Assembly (NCBI GenBank): GCA_032622095.1
Contig: CP136062.1
Span: forward strand, 227,680,578 to 227,744,577
Reading direction: 5' to 3'
Origin: Siphonodentalium dalli
Lineage: Eukaryota; Mollusca; Scaphopoda; Gadilida; Siphonodentaliidae
Length of the DNA stretch: 64,000 nucleotides
Shown: in pieces, positions 22,903-34,900 of the stretch
How the letters are laid out: every line of letters begins with the position of its first letter
Numbering within the stretch: position 1 is the first letter of the stretch
Program-made: the position numbers and the translations under genes
The notes under the pieces: model-generated
Databases searched by the model: none
What the model was told of the DNA's origin: nothing
The model's input: only the letters and a program-made list of their open reading frames with translations

Positions 22903-25900
22903 CTGAAAAAGAAAATTTGGTGCCTATCAAACTAAATACCTAAACTTATATATATATATACATTTACACTCTTACATGCAATCGCGTTGTGGAACATGAA
23001 TGCAGAATGTTGGTTGGATTACGTCACATGACGTCACACGCTGACCCCATCTTGCTTCCATTTTTGTGTAGACGCAATTTGCAATGAGCCATGAGAATAA
23101 TGTTGGAAATGAGAGCTTAATGCTCTTTTAATCTGCCAGTTGACTCGGTAAAGAGTGTAAATATAAGTAATGGATATGGATTTTGTTGCGTTACATACAG
23201 TATGGATGCCAGTTGGTCTGACATTTTTATGTGTGGAATGCTTTTGCAAATCAAGCAAACAAATCAACATCCATTACTTAACAGGGTTCGTACGCTATTC
23301 GTGAATCCTGGAGAGTTTCGGAATTTAAAATATCGCATAAGTTAGAAAAAGGCACCATTTTCACCTCACTATGGAAATGTCTTGGAAAAATCCCCCCTCT
23401 ACAGCTGCTGGTGAGGTCAAGTCATGACATTAAGCTTGAATTACATGTACATTGAAGTTGAAGCGTGTATAATTAATTCATATTCAATAAATGGGGTTAC
23501 AAATAATTCTTTAAGAGTGCCAAACAATAAAAATATTATTATTTTTTTGTGAGCACCGGTTTAAAACTTCTTCTGGTCATCAATAGATAAATTAAAATAC
23601 TTGTTAAGTCTGGAAAATCATGGAATTTAATTGTCTCAAGGTCATGGGAAATTCCAGAAAATCGTGGAAAAGTCATGGAATTTAAGTGACAATACTTTAA
23701 CCCTTTCAGTGTCAAGTCCGATTTTTGTATCAACCCATATTTCCTTGATCATTTTTCAAATTTATTGATTATAATAATGTGATACATTGATGGAAAGAGC
23801 TCTAAGACTTGGCACTGAAATGGTTAATGCTTTGTCAGCCCTTTTAATTCAGATTGTTTGGCTTCGGCAATCTGCTATGGCAACCCTTTATCGTGGCCCA
23901 GTTTGCTTCAGCAAATGGCTTCGGCATTGCCGATTGTCGTAGCCAATTATGAGGGCTGCTTTGTGGTTTCAACATGAGACATTAATGTAGGTGAATCAGT
24001 GCTCATTTATGTTAACATATCCGTTGTAGACTATAAATATTTCAGCTTTTGCGGTTCTGTCCATGTGCATCACTTTAGTCCAACTCTCCAGTTATATCAG
24101 TTGTTTTCGTGTTTCTTTATATTTCTGTTTTAGTTTCGGTTTTCTCAATGATCCCGTAATTTGGTTTTTTCAATTTGACCAAATCTTTTGAAAATTGGCC
24201 AAAAAATTTAGAAATATAAAAAATTGGCCATAAGAATTTCCCAGCCAGCAGAGAAAGAGAGAGAGATGAGAGAGAGAGGGGGGGGGGGGGGAGAGAGGGA
24301 GCGATGAGATGAGAGAGATGGAGAGAGAAATGAGAAGAGAGAGAGCGAGATGAGATGAAAGAGAGATGAGAGAGAGGGAGAGATGGAGAGAGAGAAATGA
24401 GAAGAGAGCGAGATGAGATGAAAGAGAGAGATGAGAGAAAGAGAGATTGGGAGAGATGGAGATAAATGAGGAGAGAGAGAGCGAGATGAAATGAAAGAGA
24501 GAGAGATGAGAGAGAGGGAGAGATGGAGAGAGAGAGAGGAGAGAGAGGTGAGATGATGAAGAGATGAGAGAGATGGAGATAGAGAGGGAGAGACAAGATG
24601 AGAGAGAGATTTTACAGAGAATTGTGGTAACTATGACGATTTATCAGTAAGAATTCACAGAGAATTATGGTCACCATGACGATTTATCAGTAAGAATTCA
24701 GAGAATTGTGGTCACCATGACAATTTATCAGTAAGAATTCAAAGAAAATTGTGGTCACATGATGATTTATCAGTAAGCACAGAAAATTGTGGTCACCATG
24801 ACGATTTATCTGTTAAGAATTCACAGAGAATTGTGGTCACCATGATGATTTATCAGTAAGAATTCAGAGAATTGTGGTCACCATGACGATTTATCAGTAA
24901 GAATTCACAGAGAATTGTGGTCACCATGACGATTTATCTGTAAGAATTCACAGAGAATTTGTGGTCACCATGACGATTTATCAGTAAGAATTCACAGAGA
25001 ATTGTGGTCACCATGACGACAGAGAATTGTGGTCACCTTGATGATTTATCATTAAGAATCACACAGAGAATTGTGGTCACCATGACGATTTATCATTAAG
25101 AATTCACAGAAAATTGTAGTCACCATGATGAATTGTGGTTACTATGACGCTGTATGAGGCTGTATTCAGGATTCCAAACCCTATTTTGCTTTTTTATAGT
25201 GCCGTACCAAAAATATTCTCTTGTTAATAGATATTGATTTTTTTAATAGATATTAATTTTTTTTAATAGATATTGATTTTTCTATCCATGTATTTTACAT
25301 TAAAGACAATTAAATAGAAATTCTATGTTCTCAGGCACCTCCCTCGTTTCCAAGCCTTGAAATAGGGTGTCTGTCATTTGCAGAATGAGGTCCCCAGAGG
25401 GTGAATTTAGTGATGCTACCCCGCATAGCGGGCTAGCATCACCAAATTCACCCTCTGGGGACCTCATTCTGCAAATGACAGACACACTATTTCAAGCCTT
25501 GCTCGTTTCTGAAATTTTCTTTTAAAAAGCAGAGTCAAACTTTTTTTCTCAATTTCTCATTATATCCTGTTAGAAATATCGGATTTGAACAATGAAAACA
25601 AATTTTTATTTGTTTCTGGAGTATGTTTTCCAGGATTTGAGCGAAAAATAAAAATAATTGCCTCCCTCCCTAATCAGAAGATTGAAATCTAATTACCCCA
25701 GAACACAGATATTTCATTTTAAATGGCGACAATTTAGATGGGCATTAACCCTTCCATGACTGGAGCTTCCTGAAATTTTGCAAAAACCCTGTGCCAATGC
25801 ATTATCTTATATATATATATATATATATATATACACAAGTCTCCCATAGGGAGCTTTGCATATAAGAGAATAAATTGGCCTAACAATATTTACCTTGACC

Positions 25901-28900
25901 TTGTAAGCCAGTGCATTCTCTTATATATTTGGTGCTCCCTATAGACTCCCATATCTAAGAGAATGCACTGGCACAGGGTCTTTAATGCTGCGCCAGTGCA
26001 GCTCCCGTCATGAAATAGTCAATAAATCTAGCGATAATTTTCATAAACATAAAAACTATATTTGGTTGAGAGTTTATGCCTAGATGAAATGTGACGTGGT
26101 TTGCAAATTAATTCAATTACATTTTATATAAGTGGAGGTTTGGAACCCTGAACACATCGTTAATTAATTTGCATTCATTAAAATACATACCTCCAATTAG
26201 CGCTTCATCTGTTTCTCTTCATTAAGAAAGGTATAATTTGTCCAAAAGGAAAAAAAGAAGCTATTTTCCAACCAAGTCGGAGTGATTTAAAAAGTTAAAT
26301 CATGTTTTAAATATACTAATTTAACGAGACTCCTTGAGAGTTATAAGTCCAGGCAATAATTCCAAACAAATGCCTGCATGACAACCATTTACATGTTCAA
26401 ATACATATATAATTATTAGTTATTTATATTAAACAGATATCTGAATTAAAAATTAAATTTTTGATGCTCTCAGGGTTCCAGAACGGTCCACATTTACTTG
26501 ACTTGTATGTCGGTATTACCCCCACCCCCTTCCCCCTTTTTGGTATTTGAGATTCATGCCATTTTAAGGTGGTAGGCAGGATTCATACTGGCCTTAGATG
26601 GTGTTCGGGAATCAAATAAAAGGCTGGTATGCAATCTTGATGGCAACAAATTGTGGTATTTGATAGCTAGAATGGGCCTTTTTGTCTGCCCTTTTAGACC
26701 TTTCTACCCTTTATCGGGCTTCGTTCTGTTAATCACGTGCAGGTTTGCCTGTGACAGACATTCACAGATCAACCGCGTCACATCCGATCATCGCTGTCTC
26801 AGAAAATAAGAGTAATATGTACATGTTTTTTCTCTAATGTGGTACTGTTTGACAGATTACTGTTTGAGAAAAAGAGATGAAAATAGATGTGAAATGATGA
26901 CATTTTGTACCCACACACATTTCGTGCTGAGTGGAACCTATTTATGTTTACTGTTCACATGTTCCCAATTAAACTTTAAAGGTACTCAATCCGATTCGAT
27001 GGTCCCCATATAATCAGATTACAATAACAACATCATTTTTAGAAATGCTACTTCAGTTATCAGAATTGATTAATTGCCCAAAAATAATGCTAACCACTGT
27101 CAACTATAGTATAAAATTAACGAATTTTTTTTATTTATCAACATGTTGTTCAACGAAATTTGGCCTTAATGTCAACTTAAAGCCTCTTGACTTCAGAGTT
27201 ATCCATGTTCATCTGCAAGTTGGTCCAAGACCGTCGGCTCGTCGACTGTTTACTGGGCCACCAAAAATTCTTGGAGGTGAAAAATAATAGATTTCATAAA
27301 TTGAAATTTAATAACTCCGAGCTTTGATAGGTGGGTTCCTCGACTCAAATCAAATATTTTTTACCCCCCGAAACCAAATAAATAGTAATTGAGGGGCGCT
27401 AAATCAGATTATAAATCTTTAATCTCTCTTTAGTCAGCTTGCCTCCATGCTGGTGCCAGGTACGGGGTGTTTGTAGGGCTTGGAACAAATTAATCAATTT
27501 GAGCCATGAATGAGTGCAAAATAAATTCCAAGTGCTCTATGAACGAAGCAAGCAACATGGTAATTATAATTAAAATGAATTTATGACTCAACAAAATCAA
27601 AATGACTGGACAAAATTAAGAATACAAACCTCCTAAATCAAGAACCATGAATTTTGAGTTTGGATCGGATATTGAAAGGCTTGTTCCATCCTCGCGTGTC
27701 CTGCGCTCTGTTGCTAATCGTTGACAGTACACAGAAGCAGCTTCTGGTTCTAGTGCTATTTTCAGCTGATCATGAGCTATTCCACCCTGCAGAATATTTA
27801 AAAAGATTTTATCCACCGTACAAGGAGTTAAGTGGTAGTCTTGACGCATCACTTGACGCATCACATTATTATGATATCCCGAAATGACTAAGGAAATTCC
27901 AGGCTACAACAGGCTCTTTCCATCAATGTATCACATTATTATAATCAATAAATTTGAAAAATGATCAAGGAAATATGGGTTGATCAGCCCTGGGAATTAG
28001 CCTAGACAATAGGCAATGCCTAGGTAAAAGCAGAGGCAAAATCGGTTTGCCTAGGCAATAATATTTCCTAAGTAAAACAAGTTCATTGGGTTACTAAAAT
28101 TGATTTGTGTATATCAGAAATAGAACCTCTTTAGCCAAAATGATTTCCTTAAATAACTCATTACATATATTGTCCTACAATTGTTTCCATGGCACTGGGC
28201 CACTAACTAGCTACCCGTTATAAGGACACTTATTTTGGAGATGATTTGTGGAATTGTACATATATGTTGAGTAATGGCCTGGAAATAATGTTCCGCAAAA
28301 TAACTAGGCAATTCTGGGCAATTAATGTTATTATTGAATCATATTGATTTGAGATGGCAATATTGTTGCAAAATTGCTTAGGTAAAATCTGTTTTTGCCT
28401 AGGCCGATTTCTTTCACCTAGGCAAATATATTGCCTAGGACAATTTTCCTTAATTCCCAGGGCTGGTTGATACAAAAATCGGACTTGGCACTGAAAAGGT
28501 TAAGCATGCCTACCATACTGCACAAAGACGTGAATAGAGCGGGGCTTAAGCATGCCTACCATACTGCACAAAAACTTGCATAGAGCGGGACTTAAGCATG
28601 CCTACCATACTGCACAAAGACGTGAATAGAGCAGGGCTTAAGCATGCCTACCATACTGCACAAAGACGTGAATAGAGCAGGGCTTAAGCATGCCTACCAT
28701 ACTGCACAAAGACGTGAATAGAGCGGGGCTTAAGCATACCTACCATACTGCACAAAGACGTGAATAGAGCAGGGCTTAAGCATGCCTACCATACTGCACA
28801 AAGACGTGAATAGAGCAGGTCTTAAGCATGCCTACCATACTGCACAAAGACGTGAATAGAGCGGGGCTTAAGCATACCTACCATACTGCACAAAGACGTG

Positions 28901-31900
28901 AATAGAGCAGGGCTTAAGCATGCCTACCATACTGCACAAAGACGTGAATAGAGCAGGGCTTAAGCATGCCTACCATACTGCACAAAGTCGTGAATAGAGC
29001 AGGGCTTAAGCATGCCTACCATACTGCACAAAGACATGAATAGAGCATGGCTTAAGCATGCCTACCATACTGCACAGAGACATGAATAGAGCAGGGCTTA
29101 AGCATGCCTACCATACTGCACAAAGACATGAATAGAGCGGGGCTTAAGTATGCCTACCATACTGCAAAAAGACGTGAATAGAGCAGGGCTTAAGTATGCC
29201 TACCATACTGCACAGAGACGTGAATAGAGCAGGGCTTAAGCATGCCTACCATACTGCACAAAGACGTGAATAGAGCAGGGCTTAAGCATGCCTACCATAC
29301 TGCACAAAGACGTGAATAGAGCGGGGCTTAAGTATGCCTACCATACTGCACAAAGACATGAATAGAGCGGGGCTTAAGTATGCCTACCATACTGCAAAAG
29401 ACGTGAATAGAGCGGGGCTTAAGCATGCCTACCATACTGCACAAAGACGTGAATAGAGCGGGGCTTAAGCATGCCTACCATACTGCACACAGACGTGAAT
29501 AGAGCAGGGCTTAAGCATGCCTACCATACTGCACAAAGACGTGAATAGAGCAGGGCTTAAGCATGCCTACCATACTGCACAGAGACGTGAATAGAGCGGG
29601 GCTTAAGCATGCCTACCATACTGCACAAAGACGTGAATAGAGCGGGGCTTAAGCATGCCTACCATACTGCACAAAGACGTGAATAGAGCAGGGCTTAAGC
29701 ATTACTACAATACTGCACAAAGACATGAATAGAGCAGGGCTTAAGCATGCCTACCATACTGCACAAAGAATAGAGCAGGGTTAAGCATGCCTACCATACT
29801 GCACAAAGACATGAAGCAGGGCTTAAGCATGCCTACCATACTGCACAAAGACGTGAATAGAGCAGGGCTTAAGCATACCTACCATACTGCAGAAAGACGT
29901 GAATAGAGCAGGGCTTAAGCATGCCTACCATACTGCACAAAGAATAGAGCGGGGCTTAAGCATGCCTACCATACTGCACAAAGACGTGAATAGAGCAGGG
30001 CTTAAGCATACCTACCATACTGCACAAAGAATAGAGCAGGGCTTAAGCATGCCTACCATACTGCACAAAGAATAGAGCGGGGCTTAAGCATGCCTACCAT
30101 ACTGCACAAAGAATAGAGCGGGGATTAAGCATGCCTACCATACTGCACGAAGACATGAATAGAGCAGGGCTTAAGCATGCCTACCATACTGCACAAAGAC
30201 GTGAATAGAGCAGGGCTTAAGTATACCTACCATACTGCACAGAGACATGAATAGAGCAGGGCTTAAGCATGCCTACCATACTGCACAAAGACATGAATAG
30301 AGCGGGGCTTAAGTATGCCTACCATACTGCAAAAAGACATGAATAGAGCGGGGCTTAAGCATGCCTACCATACTGCACAAAGAATAGAGCAGGGTTAAGC
30401 ATGCCTACCATACTGCACAAAGACATGAATAGAGCAGGGGTTAAGCATGCCTACCATACTGCACAAAGAATAGAGCGGGGCTTAACATGCCTACCATACT
30501 GCACAAAGACGTGAATAGAGCAGGGCTTAAGCATACCTACCATACTGCACAAAGAATAGAGCGGGGCTTAAGCATGCCTACCATACTGCACAAAGAATAG
30601 AGCAGGGCTTAAGCATGCCTACCATACTGCACAAAGAATAGAGCGGGGCTTAAGCATACCTACCATACTGCACAAAGAATAGAGCAGGGCTTAAGCATGC
30701 CTACCATACTGCACAAAGAATAGAGCAGGGCTTAAGCATGCCTACCATACTGCACAAAGACGTGAATAGAGCAGGGCTTAAGCATACCTACCATACTGCA
30801 CAAAGAATAGAGCGGGGCTTAAGCATGCCTACCATACTGCACAAAGAATAGAGCAGGGCTTAAGCATGCCTACCATACTGCACAAAGAATAGAGCGGGGC
30901 TTAAGCATACCTACCATACTGCACAAAGAATAGAGCAGGGCTTAAGCATGCCTACCATACTGCACAAAGACGTGAATAGAGCAGGGCTTAAGCATACCTA
31001 CCATACTGCAGAAAGACGTGAATAGAGCAGGGCTTAAGCATGCCTACCATACTGCACAAAGATGTGAATAGAGCAGGGCTTAAGCATACCTACCATACTG
31101 CAGAAAGACGTGAATAGAGCAGGGCTTAAGCATGCCTACCATACTGCACAAAGACGTGAATAGAGCAGGGCTTAAGCATACCTACCATACTGCAGAAAGA
31201 CGTGAATAGAGCAGGGCTTAAGCATGCCTACCATACTGCACAAAGAATAGAGCGGGGCTTAAGCATGCCTACCATACTGCACAAAGACGTGAATAGAGCA
31301 GGGCTTAAGCATACCTACCATACTGCACAAAGAATAGAGCAGGGCTTAAGCATGCCTACCATACTGCACAAAGAATAGAGCGGGGCTTAAGCATGCCTAC
31401 CATACTGCACAAAGACGTGAATAGAGCAGGGCTTAAGCATGCCTACCATACTGCACAAAGACGTGAATAGAGCAGGGCTTAAGCATGCCTACCATACTGC
31501 ACAAAGACGTGAATAGAGCAGGGCTTAAGCATGTCTACCATACTGCACAGAGACGTGAATAGAGCAGGGCTTAAGTACGCCTACCATACTGCACAAAGAC
31601 GTGAATAGAGCAGGGCTTAAGCATGCCTACCATACTGCACAAAGACGTGAATAGAGCAGGGCTTAAGTACGCCTACCATACTGCACAAAGACGTGAATAG
31701 AGCAGGGCTTAAGCATGCCTACCATACTGCACAGAGACGTGAATAGAGCAGGGCTTAAGCATGCCTACCATACTGCACAAAGACGTGAATAGAGCAGGGC
31801 TTAAGCATGCCTACCATACTGCACAAAGACATGAATAGAGCAGGGCTTAAGCATTACTACAATACTGCACAAAGACATGAATAGAGCAGGGCTTAAGTAT

Positions 31901-34900
31901 GCATACCATACTGCACAAAGACGTGAATAGAGCAGGGCTTAAAATCCGTTGAAGTGAGGGCTGCACAGAGACGTGAATAGAGCAGGGCTTAAGCATGCCT
32001 ACCATACTGCACAAAGACGTGAATAGAGCAGGGCTTAAGCATTACTACAATACTGCACAAAGACATGAATAGAGCAGGGCTTAAGTATGCATACCATACT
32101 GCACAAAGACGTGAATAGAGCAGGGCTTAAAATCCGTTGAAGTGAGGGCTGCATCCCAGAGTTTGGGTGGGTACAGAAGGTGGTAATGCATGGATTCCCA
32201 TAAGCACTGCACTTCTGTTTCTGGCAACGAATATGTTTTTTCGCAATTAACATGACTTCGTTCAACTGACATCTATTACCGTTATAAGGTAAAGGTTTTC
32301 CACAAGATGTTGCCAATTGTGCGAATCAATTTTAATTCTTGTCAGCGTTTGTCGGATCTTTATGTGAATCAATTCAGTGATTCGCGTGGAAAATTAAGCG
32401 CTGAAGTGGGAGCTGACTTGTTTAGTAAGTTAGTTAAGTGCCTTTAAAATGTAGGCTCGGTATTGCTAAACAAGCAGTCACCAATGGCGATATCCCCCTC
32501 CTTGGTGGGCAAAGTTGTGGATGGGCATTTTCAAAATATACCAAAACATAGTTGAAATCAGTTAATATTTTTTTGAGATTTGTTAATATTTGTTTTAGTT
32601 CGGGCTTAAAATTTAAATTATAACATCAAAAAATGACAATCAAAAGGCGATAACTCTGGCGAAAATGTACGGCCGGGCCTAGTTTGCGAATATCATTTCA
32701 GATACTCCTCTTGTTAACTCATACACCAAAAATCTTTTCAAATTTGTCGATAATTGTTCAATATAAACTATGAAAAAAAAATTGTGGGTGTTAAATGCAA
32801 AAAATTACAATCAAAGGGCCATAACTCTGGTGAAAATGTCAGACCAGGCCTAGTTTGAACTCGTTTCAGATATTCCTCTTGTGAACTCATATCCCATAAA
32901 TCTTTGAAATTCTTTGAAAATTATTTTAAATAAACCTCGGACAACTTTTTGAGATGAATAAATTGACGGTACAAAGGCAGACGGAACCCATTCCTATATC
33001 CCTCACTGAAAATTGTTTTGGGCAGGGGATAATAATCTGAAGTACTTACAGGAGATAAGCACTATATAAGCGCAATTATTATTATTATAGAAAGTTTTTC
33101 AGTAACAGAAATCATATTTGATACCTTTTCTGCAGCTTCTCGCATGAATTGTTTGGCATCGTTATCCCAGATTGCAGGCACTGTTAACACCCACTGAATG
33201 TCGCTCTCATGGATTTCGGTCACTCGTCGTCTCAGTTCATCCATTAGATGTGTCTTCAGATAGTGAATTGTCCCAGCGAACACATCTACAGCAGGCATCT
33301 CTTTCCCTCCTTCCTCTTTGAGTTTTGTCGTCTTTTTCAAGGACTGCCAAAGGAAATGTTGTGAAAATGAATACAACAAGAAACCCCTCAAACCTGTATC
33401 AAACAAGAACATGGACTGTGGTCCGGTGCATGCCCCCATGCCGCATACAACCTAGTGTGGGCATACCTAACCAATAACCTGTAACAAACAAGAACATGGA
33501 CTGTGGTCCGGTGCATACCCCCATGCCGCATACCACCTAGAGAGGGCATACCTATAACCTGTAACCGAGATACTCTGGCAGACAGACCTAAATGTCAGCA
33601 TTTTCAGATATAAAACAATGATGAATAGCTGTAGAACGAACACCCAAAGCAAAACGATTGAACATGCCATGAACATCCATACCAAAGTTCATTGAGATCT
33701 GAGCACTACTGTTGAAGTTATGACCTGAAAAGACATCGGACGGACCAAAAAGCCATCATTTCCAGATAAACAGAGATGAATAATTCTAGAATGGAAAACC
33801 CGAACAAAACTATTGAACACTCCATTGAATGTCCTCATAGTAGTGAACATCGCTACCAAATTACATTGATATCCGAGAACTAGTGTTCAAGTTATGACCT
33901 GAACAGACATCGGTCAAACGGACGCATTCACGCCTCGATTCACGGACCACTCAATGTAAGGACACACCGAGGCGAGGACAGACAGGTGCAAAACAGTATA
34001 ACCCCCGTTTTTTAAGGAGGTATAATGAGCCACACATGAAGCACTTCTGTTGCTAATTATAATTTAATGCAGTGCTCAGCTAGCGCAAGAACAGTATGAG
34101 AGGTTAAAGGCACAGTAAGTGGTAAGATGGCCTTCGCGATGGGTGATGCTGTTATAATAGTCACATCCATTAAAACCGCCATAAACAGAAAGAATTTCAA
34201 AATATATGATATGCTGTCAATAATGTAGTAAGTTGAAAGCTAAGTGCCACCAAAAGGCGGCAAATTCAAACATCCAGGCCTCAGCTTACCAGGCGAGTAG
34301 GGCGAAATAGTCGCCCTCGACGCCTCGAAGTCGCCTTAGTGTCGCGCCAGGGAGAAGTGAAGTCGCCTTCCGATTTCGTCGGGAAGCTCCCGATTTTGTG
34401 TCATTTCTCCAGTGCATACTCCCGATTGGGAAACGAAATCTCCCTATTCAAAAGATAAAACCCGAAATTAGCCTACGGCTGTAGCAAGCGATAAGCCATG
34501 CATGCTATAGTGTTACAAATCAATTATGAATATATCGCCTGCGAGTCAAACAGTGACAAAATGTTGACACAAGGTCGACTCCTTTTGTTTAACAGCGCTG
34601 AGTAAGTAAATGCGGTCTTCAATGTCCAGACAAGGATTATAATATATCAAACAAAGAAGCCTTCTGTTTTGGCCATACTTAATAAAGTGTTGGTTTCTGC
34701 TCGTCCCGACTGACTGCTTTAAAACCGCCGACTCAAATTATTATTATATTGCCGATTTAAACATTTTGTTTGTTTTAGTTCCGTTTCCGTCTTTGTGGTA
34801 TTCCGTGTTTTTACGCAATAACAGAATGCTAATCGAACGGACCTCAAATAATTCTATTGAATCCGTACTCCCTTTAAATTATCCGATGTTACCTGATGTT

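Noticed and set aside
24117-24596. Serine/leucine-rich 159-codon frame
   Set aside because: It is the complement of a GA-rich simple-sequence tract.
28500-32150. CRISPR-like array (regular repeats)
   Set aside because: Units are contiguous with no unique spacers and the genome is eukaryotic; it is a minisatellite.
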